From positions 1 through 52,507 of the forward strand of contig NZ_JACJQN010000027.1 in NCBI RefSeq assembly GCF_014696675.1: a DNA stretch of 52,507 nucleotides. Direction: 5' to 3'. This document shows, one piece after another, positions 1 to 9,682 of the stretch; the stretch's first letter is position 1; the number at the start of each line of letters is the position of its first letter. Position numbers and translations under genes: made by a program. The notes below the pieces were generated by a model. The model ran no database searches. It saw nothing but the letters and a program-made list of their open reading frames with translations, and had not been told where the DNA came from. Origin of the DNA: Phormidium tenue FACHB-1052. Lineage in GTDB: Bacteria > Cyanobacteriota > Cyanobacteriia > Phormidesmidales > Phormidesmidaceae.

Positions 1-337
1 AACCTTGGCTTTGTTTCTAGACTATGTAGTTGTCGAGGTTCGCTAAGCCCTCGGTCAGTCGCGCAGTTCAGCGCGTTTCCCTCAGGCGCTTTATCAATAT
101 AAGGCGGATTCCCTGGAGTGTCAACTACTTGGGACTATTTTGTTCCCGTGGCCTAAAACCCACACAACACAAGGGTTTCAGTCGCTCCGAAAAGCCCCGA
201 AAGCAGGATTGACTAAAACTTTCTCGGGAAAATTTTTTGCTAAACGCTGCATCTTAAGTCTGAAATACAGGCGGTAGCAGCATCTGCAGCGTAGTGAAAC
301 GGCCTCTGTGTCTGTGTTAAGGGGGGTTAAGGGCAGG

Positions 338-354
338 CTGTATCTCCGATACAG
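338..354. promoter_or_regulatory. Perfect inverted repeat, candidate operator upstream of modA
   Basis: The sequence CTGTATC-TCC-GATACAG is a perfect 7-bp inverted repeat around a 3-bp centre, about 250 bp before the modA start. Its size suits a dimeric DNA-binding protein. It does not closely match the TATAAC-type ModE box known from E. coli, so the regulator is unknown. It could instead be a small RNA hairpin or chance. Confidence 0.35.
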
Positions 355-497
355 ATAGTCTCTAAAAGCTTTTATTTGTATTGGCCGCTAGCAACAGGCT
401 ATCCGCGACTATCTACGAGCTAAGCCGGGGATGCTGAACGGTAGGGGTACTCTTTACTTTTTTGCTGCTGCTTGTTTGGGGTGAGTGGGCGCTGTTG

Positions 498-523
498 ACC
501 CAAGGGAGTTGGTTCCCTTGGGT
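498..523 (+). promoter_or_regulatory. 10-bp perfect hairpin in the probable modA leader
   Basis: ACCCAAGGGA and its exact complement TCCCTTGGGT are separated by six bases, ending about 80 bp before the modA start codon. There is no U-tract after it, so it is not a standard intrinsic terminator. A leader structure affecting modA expression is possible. I could not recognise the Moco riboswitch consensus. Confidence 0.35.
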
Positions 524-590
524 TGGGGCTGTCCTATCCTTTAGCTTTCCCCAGCTTCCTTAACCCGCTGTGGCACAGACTCATGACTAT

Positions 591-596
591 GAGGAG
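591..596 (+). promoter_or_regulatory. Ribosome binding site of modA
   Basis: GAGGAG lies eight bases before the ATG at 605 and supports that start codon. Confidence 0.7.
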
Positions 597-604
597 TTTT
601 TTCC

Positions 605-1426
605 ATGTCTTCGGTAAAGAACGGCAGACTTTTGGTTCGCGCTTGTGTTGGCCTGATAGTTAGTTTGCTGGCAGTCAGCTGTGCTTCGTCTGCCTTGGCA
701 CCTGACCATTCCAAAGCCCCGGTACGAACGGTCGACCTCACGGTATCGGCGGCAGCCAGCTTGGAGAATGCCCTAGAGGCGATCGCGCCTGAATTTCATG
801 TGGCCTACCCCACGATTGAAATTAGCTATAACTTTGGTGCCTCGGGTGCCCTGCAGCAGCAGATTGAGCAGGGTGCCCCAGCTGATGTCTTCTTTTCTGC
901 TGCTGTCAAGCAGATGGATGTGCTAGCTGAGAAGGGACTGATTCTAAAGGATTCCCGACGGGATGTACTGACAAATACCCTGGTGCTGATTGCCCCAGTT
1001 CAGTCGCAGATCGCGGTTACAGATATGGCCCAGATTAAAGATGCTGAGGTGGGAATTATTGCAGTGGGGGAGTTTCGTAGCGTACCGGCCGGGCAGTACA
1101 CAGAGCAGGTGTTTACTAAGCTGAATCTGCTTGAACCTCTGCGGTCAAAGCTGGTGTTTAGCAACAATGTGCGGGGTGTGTTGGCTGCTGTAGAGAGCGG
1201 CAACGCCGACCTGGGCCTAGTCTATGCCACCGATGCGGCTCTTTCGGAGAGAGTCAAGGTGTTGGCTACGGCGTCTGCGGCAACTCACCAGCCCATTGTC
1301 TACCCGATCGCCGTGGTGAGCGCTAGCCCAAACCTTGACGCAGCGAGGATGTTTATTGCATTTTTGCAGACGCCCGTGGCTCAAACTAAGTTTAAGGAGT
1401 TTGGCTTTGGGGTTGTTGCTCCATAA
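605..1426 (+). CDS. modA: Molybdate ABC transporter substrate-binding protein ModA
   Basis: This 273-residue protein is the extracytoplasmic binding protein that captures molybdate (or tungstate) and delivers it to the ModB permease. The N-terminus has a basic start, a hydrophobic stretch and a lipobox-like LAVSC at about residues 22-26, so it is probably a lipoprotein. The mature part begins with DLTVSAAASLENALEAI, typical of ModA. It continues with a NFGASGALQQQIEQGAPADV segment characteristic of the family's ligand-binding cleft and a C-terminal FLQTPVAQTKFKEFGFG. Length matches the family. The fused modBC follows after 29 bp, so the two are probably co-transcribed. The start is fixed by a good GAGGAG site. 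Confidence 0.95.
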   Translation: MSSVKNGRLLVRACVGLIVSLLAVSCASSALAPDHSKAPVRTVDLTVSAAASLENALEAIAPEFHVAYPTIEISYNFGASGALQQQIEQGAPADVFFSAAVKQMDVLAEKGLILKDSRRDVLTNTLVLIAPVQSQIAVTDMAQIKDAEVGIIAVGEFRSVPAGQYTEQVFTKLNLLEPLRSKLVFSNNVRGVLAAVESGNADLGLVYATDAALSERVKVLATASAATHQPIVYPIAVVSASPNLDAARMFIAFLQTPVAQTKFKEFGFGVVAP

Positions 1427-1455
1427 CGCCCGCCCTACGGCTGCAAAACTTACCT

Positions 1456-3318
1456 ATGATTTTCCTCTCTCCCCTGTGGATCTCCCTTCGCATTGCTGCG
1501 ATCGCCACTCTGCTAGCCTTTATCTCAGGCATTGCCGCCGCGCAGTTTATGCAGGGCTATCGGGGTCGCTGGCGATCGCTCTTAGACAGCCTGTTTTTGG
1601 CCCCCATGGTGCTGCCTCCTACGGTGCTGGGCTTTTTGCTGCTGCTGCTGCTGGGTAAGTATGGCCCCCTCGGGGCGCTGATGGGAGCAGCAGGAGCCAA
1701 CGTTGTGTTTACCTGGTATGCGGCGGTGATCACCGCGACGGTGGTGGCATTTCCGCTGATGTACAAAACCGTGCTGGGCAGCCTGGAGCAGATCGATCGC
1801 TCCGTGCAGCAGGCCGCTCGCACCCTGGGCGCAACCGAGTGGCAGCTGTTTTGGGGCATTACGCTGCCCCTGGCTCTACCCGGTATTGGAGCCGGTACTG
1901 CCCTCGCCTTTACCCGTGCCTTGGGGGAGTTTGGGGCCACCCTGATGCTGGCGGGCAATATTCCGGGCAAAACCCAGACCCTGCCCATGGCGATTTTTTT
2001 TGCCGTCGAAGCCGGAGCCTTTCGCGAAGCCGCCCTGTGGACTGGGGTGATTTTAGCTATTTCCCTGAGCGGGCTGATGCTGATGAACCGTTGGCAATCT
2101 AAAGGTGCTAGATTGCCGGTCTTGGGGTGGATCGAGCGAGGCCGGGCTGTTGTTCGCCACACCATCAGTAGGCCGTTCGAACCCTCTGATGGGAAGACAC
2201 TCTGCGTAGGCGCAGCTAATTCCAAAACGCCGCACCACTCAGTCACCGTGCCCCCTCACCTCTCGGTTGAGATGACCCACCATCGGCCTGGGTTTAGTCT
2301 GGATGTGGCCTTTTCTACTGACAACCATCCCCTGGGTCTGCTGGGGGCCTCGGGAGCGGGTAAAAGCCTGGTTTTGAGGTGTCTGGCGGGGCTAGAGACA
2401 CCCCACAGCGGACGGATTGTGATGAACGGGCGGGTGCTGTTTGACTCGGCGTTGGGGATTAATTTACCTAGCCGCGATCGCAGAGTTGGCTATCTCTTCC
2501 AGCACTACGCTCTGTTTCCCCACCTCACCGTGGCCCAAAATATCGCCTACGGGCTGCGGGGTTCGAAAGCGGCGATCGCCCGCGAGGTGGCCGAGCAGCT
2601 CCAGCAGGTGCAGCTGGTCGGGTTTGGCGATCGCTATCCCCACCAGCTCTCTGGTGGTCAGCAACAGCGGGTGGCCTTAGCCCGCGCCCTGGCCCCCAAC
2701 CCCGAAATTTTGCTGCTCGATGAGCCCTTTTCAGCGCTCGATGCTCACCTACGCAGCGAACTCGAAAAGCAGCTGCTCAAGACCCTGACCGATTACCAAG
2801 GCCTCACCCTATTTGTCAGCCACAACTTGGAAGAAGCCTACCGAGTGTGTCAGCGCTTGCTGGTGCTCTCGGGCGGCAGCGTGGTGGCCGAGGGGCCGAA
2901 ACAGGCCGTTTTTGACAGCCCTGGCAGCGTGACCGTAGCCCAACTTACCGGCTGCAAAAACGTTTCGGTACTGCAACGCCAGGGCGATCACGCCCTAAAA
3001 GCGCTGAACTGGCACTGCACTCTGCAAACCCTGGAGCCGGTGCTGCCCACCCACACCCACGTAGGCATTCGCGCCCACCGCCTGACCTTTCCTGAGCAGC
3101 CCACCCAGCCCAACACCTTCCCCGGCTGGATTGCCTGGACCAGCGAAACGCCCCACCGCATTAGTCTCTATCTCAAACTGGGCAGCCCCCCCGCTAACCT
3201 CGACGATTATCACCTTCAGGCGGAGGTCTTCAAAGACAGATGGGCTGAGCTGAAGGATCGGCCTTTTCCTTGGTATGTGCATCTTGATCCGGCTCAGCTG
3301 CTGTTGTTGGGGAGCTAG
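1456..3318 (+). CDS. modBC: Fused molybdate ABC transporter permease and ATPase (ModBC)
   Basis: One 620-residue polypeptide joins the membrane permease ModB (about residues 1-220, several hydrophobic helices) to the ATPase ModC (about 270-500). The permease half carries the cytoplasmic loop AARTLGATEWQLFWGITLPL, the EAA-type contact with the ATPase. The ATPase half has Walker A GASGAGKS near 296-304, the signature LSGGQQQR near 398 and Walker B ILLLDEPFSALD near 417-428. A C-terminal stretch of about 120 residues may be a degenerate regulatory region in the place where ModC proteins carry a MOP/TOBE domain. ModBC fusions are known in cyanobacteria such as Anabaena. No clear ribosome site precedes the ATG, which suggests coupling to modA 29 bp upstream. 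Confidence 0.94.
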   Translation: MIFLSPLWISLRIAAIATLLAFISGIAAAQFMQGYRGRWRSLLDSLFLAPMVLPPTVLGFLLLLLLGKYGPLGALMGAAGANVVFTWYAAVITATVVAFPLMYKTVLGSLEQIDRSVQQAARTLGATEWQLFWGITLPLALPGIGAGTALAFTRALGEFGATLMLAGNIPGKTQTLPMAIFFAVEAGAFREAALWTGVILAISLSGLMLMNRWQSKGARLPVLGWIERGRAVVRHTISRPFEPSDGKTLCVGAANSKTPHHSVTVPPHLSVEMTHHRPGFSLDVAFSTDNHPLGLLGASGAGKSLVLRCLAGLETPHSGRIVMNGRVLFDSALGINLPSRDRRVGYLFQHYALFPHLTVAQNIAYGLRGSKAAIAREVAEQLQQVQLVGFGDRYPHQLSGGQQQRVALARALAPNPEILLLDEPFSALDAHLRSELEKQLLKTLTDYQGLTLFVSHNLEEAYRVCQRLLVLSGGSVVAEGPKQAVFDSPGSVTVAQLTGCKNVSVLQRQGDHALKALNWHCTLQTLEPVLPTHTHVGIRAHRLTFPEQPTQPNTFPGWIAWTSETPHRISLYLKLGSPPANLDDYHLQAEVFKDRWAELKDRPFPWYVHLDPAQLLLLGS

Positions 3319-3616
3319 GGGACTGCTTTAAGGGTTGCGGTTTAGGGTTTGAGGTGTAGGGTTTAAGGCAGGTCGTGAACCTGGAACCTTGAATACTCAC
3401 TAACCTGTCGTCTTTTGCTTGGCAGACTGTTGGTGAGCTGTCCACCTTTACTGAAGAAGTTCGTCATGTTGCCGCGATCGCCTGTATGACCTATGCAACA
3501 CCTTTTTGGGCTTTGGGCTGACTCCTCCCTCCCTGGAGGGGATGACGCTGGTCCGTTTCTGACCTTCTCTGGGATAGAACCCTGAGGTCCTGTATTACCC
3601 ACGTGAGGATTTGACC

Positions 3617-4816
3617 ATGTTGACCCGCCCTGACCCAGTCATGGATCTTTGGAAAACCAGGAGCCATCCCCTCGACCCCATCTTTGCCCCCCGGTCGGTG
3701 GCGGTAATCGGGGCCACCGAGCGCTCTGGCAGCGTGGGCCGCACGGTGCTGTGGAATTTGATCCGCCACCCCTTTGGTGGCACGGTGTATCCAATCAACC
3801 CTAAGCGGCGCAATGTCCTGGGCGTTCAGGCGTTCGATCGCATCCAGTCGCTTCCCGAAGTGGTGGATTTGGCGATCATCGCGATTCCTGCACCGGGGGT
3901 GCCCGCCGTGGTGCAGGATTGCGTCGCTGCCGGGGTTAAAGGCGCGATCATTCTCTCGGCGGGGTTCAAAGAGATTGGGGCTGAGGGCGTTGAGCTAGAG
4001 CGGCAGATTAAGGCGATCGCGGCGGGTCGCCTGCGGCTGATTGGCCCCAACTGTCTGGGCATTCAGAATCCGCTGACGGGGCTGAACGCGACCTTTGCGA
4101 GCCACCTGGCGAGGCAGGGCAACGTCGGCTTTATTAGCCAGAGCGGGGCGCTGTGTACCTCGATTCTGGACTGGAGCCTGCGGGAGAACGTGGGTTTCAG
4201 CGCCTTTATCTCCCTGGGTTCCATGCTCGACGTGGGCTGGGGCGATCTGATCGATTACCTGGGCGACGACCCCCATACCCACAGCATCGTCATCTATATG
4301 GAATCGATTGGGGATGCCCGGTCGTTTTTGTCGGCGGCGCGGGAGGTAGCGCTAAGCAAGCCGATCATTGTGATTAAAGCCGGGCGCACCCAGGCGGCGG
4401 CCCAGGCGGCGGCCTCCCACACCGGGGCGCTGACGGGCAGCGATGCGGTGCTCGATGCGGCCTTTCGCCGTTGCGGCGTGCTGCGGGTTGACCACATCGA
4501 CGAGCTATTTGATACCGCCGAAGTGCTGGCCAAACAGCCGCGCCCCCGGGGTCCGCGCCTGAGCATTATCACCAACGCGGGCGGGCCGGGGGTGCTGGCG
4601 ACGGATGCGTTGATTCGCGCTGGGGGTACCCTGGCGGAGCTTTCTGCCGCTAGCTTGGATGCCCTCAACGGGGCGCTGCCCTCCCACTGGAGCCACGGCA
4701 ACCCCATCGACATTTTGGGCGATGCCGAACCAGCCCGGTTTGCCCAGGCGCTCAAGACCACCCTGGCTGACCCCGACAGCGACGGCTGCCTGGTGGTGTC
4801 ACCCCCCAGGCCATGA
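3617..4816 (+). CDS. PatZ-like NDP-forming acyl-CoA synthetase, N-terminal part (gene split by frameshift)
   Basis: This 399-residue product is the front of a protein family that joins an NDP-forming acyl-CoA synthetase to a GNAT acetyltransferase (E. coli PatZ/Pka type). It has a CoA-binding Rossmann domain (about 20-150, starting [17 protein letters not shown]) and a succinyl-CoA-ligase-like domain with the phospho-histidine motif [11 protein letters not shown] at about 270-280. It then enters the second ligase domain ([17 protein letters not shown]). The reading frame runs off at 4799-4816 into SPPRP and a stop. Restoring one base at about 4799 would give [14 protein letters not shown] and join the next entry. 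The ATG at 3617 has GAGGA seven bases upstream; an in-frame TTG at 3611 is less likely. Confidence 0.85.
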   Translation: MLTRPDPVMDLWKTRSHPLDPIFAPRSVAVIGATERSGSVGRTVLWNLIRHPFGGTVYPINPKRRNVLGVQAFDRIQSLPEVVDLAIIAIPAPGVPAVVQDCVAAGVKGAIILSAGFKEIGAEGVELERQIKAIAAGRLRLIGPNCLGIQNPLTGLNATFASHLARQGNVGFISQSGALCTSILDWSLRENVGFSAFISLGSMLDVGWGDLIDYLGDDPHTHSIVIYMESIGDARSFLSAAREVALSKPIIVIKAGRTQAAAQAAASHTGALTGSDAVLDAAFRRCGVLRVDHIDELFDTAEVLAKQPRPRGPRLSIITNAGGPGVLATDALIRAGGTLAELSAASLDALNGALPSHWSHGNPIDILGDAEPARFAQALKTTLADPDSDGCLVVSPPRP

Positions 4817-6318
4817 CCGACCCGACTAAAACCGCTCAGGCGGTAGTCGAAACCTGGCGCAGCAGCGAATCGAGCCAGCCGATTTTGGCCAGCTGGATGG
4901 GAGGCGCTGAGGTCGATGCCGGCGAAGATATTCTCAACCGGGCGGGGATACCCACCTACCGCTACCCCGATCTAGCGGCGCGATTGTTTGGGCTGCTGTG
5001 GCGGCACAGCTATGCCCTCAAGGGGCTCTACGAAACCCCAACCTTGACCACCAGCCAAGGCATCGATCGCGCCACTGTGGCCACCATTCTGCAAACGGCC
5101 CAGGCGGAAGCACGCTCCCTGCTCACCGAAACCGAGTCAAAGGCGGTGCTGGCGGCCTACGGCATTCCGGTGGTGCCGACCCAGGTAGTGGCGACGGTGG
5201 AGGAGGCGATCGCTGCTGCCGACGCGATCGGCTATCCCGTAGTTCTCAAACTCTATAGCCACACCCTCACCCACAAAACTGACGTGGGCGGCGTGCAGCT
5301 CAATCTCGACAATAGCCATGCCGTCGCTCGGGCCTTCGATCGCATCCGCACCGGCGTCACCGAAAAGGCGGGGGCCGAGCATTTCCAGGGCGTCACCGTG
5401 CAGCCAATGATTCGCACCGATGGCTACGAGCTGATTTTGGGCAGCAGCCAGGATCCGCAGTTTGGCCCGGTGCTGCTGTTTGGCACTGGCGGCCAGCTGG
5501 TTGAGGTGTTTCAGGATAGCGCGATCGCCCTGCCTCCCCTCAACAGCACCCTGGCCCGCCGCCTGATGGAGCAAACCCTAATCTACAAAGCTCTCCAGGG
5601 GGTGCGGGGCCGAGAGGCTGTGGATATGGATGCTCTAGAGCAACTTTTGGTGCGCTTTAGCCAGCTGGTGGCCGAGCAGCCCGATATTGCCTCGATCGAT
5701 ATCAATCCTCTACTCGCCTCGTCCGAAAGACTGCTGGCCTTAGATGCGCGGGTGATCCTTCGCGCCCCTGACTCACCGCCTGCCCGGCTAGCTATTCGCC
5801 CCTACCCCACCCAATATGTCTGGCCTGGGGGCAACGGCGTTACCATTCGCCCTATTCGCCCCGAAGACGAGCCGCTGATCACCGCCTTCCACGACATGGT
5901 GTCTGAGCACAGCGTTTACCTGCGCTACTTCCACCCCATCAAGCACAGCACCCGCATCGCCCACGATCGCCTCACCCGCATCTGCTTTAACGATTACGAC
6001 CGCGAGATTGCCCTGGTGGCCGAAGTGAGTGCCCCAGACCCCAAAATCATCGGTGTCTGTCGGCTCACCCAAAAGTATGGACTGCCCGAGGCCGAGTTTG
6101 CCATGCTGGTGGCCGACTCCTACCAGGGTCAGGGCTTTGGCACCGAGCTGCTGAGCCGCCTGATCGAGGTAGCCCGCACTGAAGGGCTAGAGCGCCTGAC
6201 GGGGGAAATCTTAGCTGAGAACCACGGCATGCAGCGCCTGTGCAAACGGGTCGGGTTTCAGCTCAAACCCACGGCAGAACCCGACGTTTTATCCGCCACG
6301 TTAGACTTGACCCTCTGA
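4813..6318 (+). CDS. PatZ-like protein, C-terminal part: ATP-grasp and GNAT acetyltransferase domains
   Basis: This 501-residue frame continues the previous gene in a different phase. It starts inside the ligase domain ([15 protein letters not shown]). An ATP-grasp domain follows at about 95-320, with [17 protein letters not shown] and [20 protein letters not shown], as in NDP-forming synthetases. A GNAT domain follows at about 340-495, with the acetyl-CoA binding loop [11 protein letters not shown]. In PatZ the GNAT domain acetylates lysines of metabolic enzymes while the degenerate synthetase half senses acetyl-CoA. The ATG overlaps the preceding TGA (ATGA), so coupled translation of a second polypeptide is conceivable. 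However, the break falls in the middle of a folded domain, which favours a mutation or a sequencing error. Confidence 0.85.
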   Translation: MTDPTKTAQAVVETWRSSESSQPILASWMGGAEVDAGEDILNRAGIPTYRYPDLAARLFGLLWRHSYALKGLYETPTLTTSQGIDRATVATILQTAQAEARSLLTETESKAVLAAYGIPVVPTQVVATVEEAIAAADAIGYPVVLKLYSHTLTHKTDVGGVQLNLDNSHAVARAFDRIRTGVTEKAGAEHFQGVTVQPMIRTDGYELILGSSQDPQFGPVLLFGTGGQLVEVFQDSAIALPPLNSTLARRLMEQTLIYKALQGVRGREAVDMDALEQLLVRFSQLVAEQPDIASIDINPLLASSERLLALDARVILRAPDSPPARLAIRPYPTQYVWPGGNGVTIRPIRPEDEPLITAFHDMVSEHSVYLRYFHPIKHSTRIAHDRLTRICFNDYDREIALVAEVSAPDPKIIGVCRLTQKYGLPEAEFAMLVADSYQGQGFGTELLSRLIEVARTEGLERLTGEILAENHGMQRLCKRVGFQLKPTAEPDVLSATLDLTL

Positions 6319-6497
6319 GGTCGAAGAAACAAGGGTCACCTGCCCAGGGTTACGACCAGCTGCACGGGTGAGTTGCAGTCTGGCTAACTTCATGGTCAAA
6401 AGTCCGTGCTTGGATGACCTATGGTTACCAGCCCAGGCAGCCATCGCCTGATCGCCACGTTGCTCTGCCCCAATCCACCCAAGTACAAGCACTCGGG

Positions 6498-6851
6498 TTA
6501 CTCAGGTGGATTGGGGTTTAACACCTCCTCGACCTCCATCTCTAAAATCGATTCGCCCGTGGTGAGGGTCAGCCGTCTAAACTCCCCCCGCAGCTGAATG
6601 GATTTGTCGAGTAGCCTGTAGAGAGCTTCTGTATCGGTAGCCTTCGATCTTAGGTAGACCGTCTCCAGCTCGGGTTCTACTAGATAGAGCCGATTGTCCA
6701 TCCGGCTGTCGGGGTGACTGGCGCTATCAACGGCAAGTTGCCCTGACAGCACGACATCTGCTGGCTGCTCTAACACTTTCACCAAGCCCAGACAGGCGAT
6801 CGCACCGGCAGCTGCGCCCACCAACATGCCTCTGAAAAACCCTTGGCGCAT
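6498..6851 (-). CDS. Hypothetical membrane-anchored protein
   Basis: I do not recognise this 117-residue protein. It has one N-terminal hydrophobic helix ([20 protein letters not shown]). A polar domain follows with alternating hydrophobic residues, ending in an acidic, Pro/Asn-rich tail ([12 protein letters not shown]). It may face the periplasm or thylakoid lumen. The ATG at 6851 is preceded by GGGGAGA at good spacing; an in-frame TTG at 6866 is the alternative. It is transcribed divergently from moaA, with about 80 bp between the starts for both promoters. Confidence 0.6.
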   Translation of the reverse strand: MRQGFFRGMLVGAAAGAIACLGLVKVLEQPADVVLSGQLAVDSASHPDSRMDNRLYLVEPELETVYLRSKATDTEALYRLLDKSIQLRGEFRRLTLTTGESILEMEVEEVLNPNPPE

Positions 6852-6932
6852 GGTCCATCTCCCCAATCAGCAGATGCCGCCAGTTTAGGTCACCAACCCA
6901 CCGGTTTTGGTGAGGGTGCCATAATCGAAAGC

Positions 6933-7943
6933 ATGCACCTTGTGGTTCCACCCCCTATGCCCGCCATTGACTACCTGCGCATTAGCCTTGTGGATCGCTG
7001 CAACTTTCAGTGCCAGTACTGTATGCCGGAAGGGGCCGACTTGCAGTATTTACCCCAGCAGTCATGGCTGTCCCGCGCCGAACTGCGGCAGCTTTTAGAG
7101 GAGGTATTTATGCCTCTGGGGTTCTCGAACTTTCGGCTCACTGGGGGCGAGCCGCTGGTGCGACCCGGCATTGTCGATATCGTGCGCGATATCGCAGAAT
7201 TGCCGGGGACCAAGGACTTATCCCTGACCACCAACGCCTTTTTACTCAGCGATTTGGCCCAGAACCTCTGGGACGCGGGGCTGCGGCGGGTCAACATTAG
7301 CCTCGATTCGTTGGATCCCGTCATTTTTGATCAAATTGTGGGGGGGCGCGGAAAATCCCGCTGGCCCCAGGTTTGGGATGGCATTCAGACCGCTCACCGG
7401 GTGGGGTTCTCGCCGCTGAAGCTCAACGTGGTGGTGATTCCGGGCGTCAACGACCACGAAGTGTTGGATCTGGCGGCCCTAACCTTTGATCGCGAGTGGC
7501 ACGTGCGGTTTATTGAGTTTATGCCCATCGGCAACGACAGCCTGTTTGAGGCCAAGGGCTGGGTCGATTCGGAAACGCTGCGCGATCGCATTCGCCAGCG
7601 CTGGGGCCTGACTGCAGGCGATGTGCTGGGCCACGGCCCGGCAGACGTGTTTCAGATTCCAAGCGCTAGGGGCACCGTGGGGTTCATCAGCCAGATGTCG
7701 GAATGCTTTTGCGATCGCTGCAACCGCATGCGTCTGTCGGCTGACGGCTGGCTGCGCCCCTGCCTGCTCAACGAAACTGGCCAAATCGACCTCAGAACCT
7801 CCCTGCGCGAGGGCGTCCCTACCACAGAACTCAAGCGCCAGGTAGCTGAGTTGCTGGCCGATAAGCCCGAGATCAACTACAAAATGCGACAGTCGGGCAC
7901 CAGCGGAGCCTACGGGCGCACCATGTCGCAGATCGGCGGCTAG
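6933..7943 (+). CDS. moaA: GTP 3',8-cyclase MoaA (molybdenum cofactor biosynthesis)
   Basis: This 336-residue radical-SAM enzyme converts GTP to 3',8-cyclo-7,8-dihydro-GTP, the first step of molybdopterin synthesis. The SAM-cluster motif is C23-x3-C27-x2-C30 in [10 protein letters not shown]. The second 4Fe-4S cluster, which binds the substrate, is formed by C260, C263 and C277 ([18 protein letters not shown]). The protein ends in Gly-Gly, as needed for activity of this family. [11 protein letters not shown] and [12 protein letters not shown] are also typical. I chose the ATG at 6933, which gives normal family length; the frame is open further upstream but unconserved in character. Its presence about 3.6 kb from modABC fits a molybdenum theme. 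Confidence 0.96.
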   Translation: MHLVVPPPMPAIDYLRISLVDRCNFQCQYCMPEGADLQYLPQQSWLSRAELRQLLEEVFMPLGFSNFRLTGGEPLVRPGIVDIVRDIAELPGTKDLSLTTNAFLLSDLAQNLWDAGLRRVNISLDSLDPVIFDQIVGGRGKSRWPQVWDGIQTAHRVGFSPLKLNVVVIPGVNDHEVLDLAALTFDREWHVRFIEFMPIGNDSLFEAKGWVDSETLRDRIRQRWGLTAGDVLGHGPADVFQIPSARGTVGFISQMSECFCDRCNRMRLSADGWLRPCLLNETGQIDLRTSLREGVPTTELKRQVAELLADKPEINYKMRQSGTSGAYGRTMSQIGG

Positions 7944-9451
7944 CCCAAAAACAGCTTGTAGGCGGGGTTTTGGTTTTCGTCCCAATACTGGTAGCCGAGG
8001 GTGTCGAGAAAGCTTTGCCACTGAGGCATTTCCTGGGGCGGCACCTGAATGCCGGTGACGATGCGGCCATAGTCGGAGCCGTTGTTGCGGTAGTGAAACA
8101 GGCTGATGTTCCAGTCGGGGCTCATGGCGCTGACAAACTTCATCAGCGCGCCGGGGCGCTCGGGGAACTCAAAGCGGTAGAGCAACTCGTCGTGGGCCAG
8201 GGCTGATTTGCCGCCCACCATATGGCGCAGGTGCATTTTTGAAAGCTCATCGTCGGTCAGATCCAGCGTTTTTAGGCCTTTGGATTCAAATACCTGGGCC
8301 ATAGCGGCGGCATCGGCCCGACCCTGAACCTCTAGCCCCACAAAAATGTGGGCTTCGTGGTTGTCGGCAATGCGGTAGTTAAACTCCGTCAGGTTGCGGG
8401 TGCCCAGGCATTCGCAAAAGGCTTTGAGACTGCCTGGCGTCTCGGGGATGGTGACCGCAAAGATCGCCTCGCGGTGTTCGCCGATCTCGGCCCGCTCGGC
8501 TACGAATCGCAGGCGATCGAAGTTCATGTTGGCTCCGCAGGCCACCGCCACCAGGGTTTGATCAGTGATGCCCTCGCGCTCAACGTAGGCTTTAGCTCCG
8601 GCGATCGCCAACGCTCCCGCTGGCTCCAAAATCGATCGCGTGTCCTCAAACACGTCTTTAATCGCCGCGCAGATGTCGTCGGTGCCCACCAAAATAATGT
8701 CGTCTACATACTGCTGACAAAGGCGAAAGGTCTCTTCCCCCACCTGGCGCACCGCTACGCCATCGGCAAATAGCCCCACGGTGCTCAGTCGCACTCGCTC
8801 TCCAGCTTTCAGCGATCGCGACATCGCATCGGCCTCGATCGGCTCCACGCCGATAATCTTAATCTCCGGTCGCAGTCGCTTCACGTAGGCGGCAATACCC
8901 GAGATCAGCCCGCCGCCACCGATCGCTACAAACATGGCGTGAATGGGCTGCGGATGCTGCCGCAGAATCTCCATGCCGATGGTGCCCTGACCCGCAATCA
9001 CATCTGGGTCATCGAAGGGGTGGACAAAGGTCAGCCCCTTTTCCTCCGAGAGCTGACGGGCGTGGGCATAGGCATCGTCGTAGGTTTCGCCATAGAGCAC
9101 CACCTCGCCGCCGCGCGCCTTCACCGCATTCACCTTCATCATCGGCGTGGTTGTGGGCATGACAATGATGGCGCGGGTGCCTAGCTGCTTGGCCCCCAAT
9201 GCCACCCCCTGGGCGTGGTTGCCCGCTGATGAGGCAATCACCCCCGCCGCCAGCTGCTCCGGCGATAGGTGGGCCATCTTGTTGTAAGCCCCCCGCAGCT
9301 TGAACGAAAATACCGACTGCATATCTTCTCGCTTCAGCAGTAGCCGGTTGTGCAGCCGTGCGGACAGGCTGGGGGCGATGTCTAAAGGCGTTTCCTGCGC
9401 TACGTCATAAACTCGGGCCGTGAGAATGCGTTCGAGGTAGTCGGTAGGCAT
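7940..9451 (-). CDS. ilvA: Threonine ammonia-lyase, biosynthetic (IlvA)
   Basis: This 503-residue PLP enzyme deaminates threonine to 2-oxobutanoate, the first committed step to isoleucine. The PLP lysine lies in [12 protein letters not shown] at about residue 49. The glycine-rich phosphate-binding loop is [14 protein letters not shown] at about 175-190. Two ACT-like regulatory repeats follow, each with the E(T/R)PG(S/A)L signature ([11 protein letters not shown] near 335 and [11 protein letters not shown] near 430). They identify the long biosynthetic form, which is normally feedback-inhibited by isoleucine. Its stop codon overlaps that of moaA on the other strand (four shared bases), so the genes are convergent without a spacer. 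Confidence 0.96.
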   Translation of the reverse strand: MPTDYLERILTARVYDVAQETPLDIAPSLSARLHNRLLLKREDMQSVFSFKLRGAYNKMAHLSPEQLAAGVIASSAGNHAQGVALGAKQLGTRAIIVMPTTTPMMKVNAVKARGGEVVLYGETYDDAYAHARQLSEEKGLTFVHPFDDPDVIAGQGTIGMEILRQHPQPIHAMFVAIGGGGLISGIAAYVKRLRPEIKIIGVEPIEADAMSRSLKAGERVRLSTVGLFADGVAVRQVGEETFRLCQQYVDDIILVGTDDICAAIKDVFEDTRSILEPAGALAIAGAKAYVEREGITDQTLVAVACGANMNFDRLRFVAERAEIGEHREAIFAVTIPETPGSLKAFCECLGTRNLTEFNYRIADNHEAHIFVGLEVQGRADAAAMAQVFESKGLKTLDLTDDELSKMHLRHMVGGKSALAHDELLYRFEFPERPGALMKFVSAMSPDWNISLFHYRNNGSDYGRIVTGIQVPPQEMPQWQSFLDTLGYQYWDENQNPAYKLFLG

Positions 9452-9682
9452 TGCAGGGGAGAAACGAAGGAATAAACCCTCATTTTAGAGGGCTGGTGTA
9501 TCTATAGCGTTGGCTATTGCGCTTAGAACCAAAGGCAGTACCACTGGCAAAAGCTGGGGCGGTGCATTGGCCTTAACAATCATCATCAATTTTTGGGAAA
9601 GGTCTAAGGTAGCCTCCTGACCTTGTACCCAAAACCCTATACCCTTTCCAATACTAGTCTTGTTCCCTTAGCCACTTCAGTT

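Larger units (their letters stand above)
1..604. other. Intergenic region upstream of modA
   Basis: I see no convincing gene here. The only forward open frame (from a TTG at 30 to 212) has a basic, low-information translation and no ribosome binding site. A reverse frame at 541-741 overlaps the modA start and has no recognisable motif. Two inverted repeats (338-354 and 498-523) are listed separately. The region probably holds the modA promoter and leader. Confidence 0.5.

Noticed and set aside
30..212. Open frame of 60 codons at the left edge
   Set aside because: It starts with TTG, has no ribosome site and its translation has no recognisable motif; more likely non-coding.
1..600. Possible tRNA or riboswitch before modA
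   Set aside because: I could not fold a cloverleaf or match the Moco riboswitch consensus; only simple inverted repeats are visible.
1557..2246. Long reverse-strand open frame within modBC
   Set aside because: It lies opposite a well-supported transporter gene and its translation is low-complexity antisense of GC-rich codons.
3481..3610. Possible terminator CCCTCC-CT-GGAGGG downstream of modBC
   Set aside because: The loop is only two bases and no T-run follows, so it does not form a credible terminator hairpin.
4813..6318. A genuine separate beta-subunit gene, as in archaeal acyl-CoA synthetases
   Set aside because: The split falls inside the second ligase domain rather than between domains, so a frameshift of one ancestral gene is the better reading.
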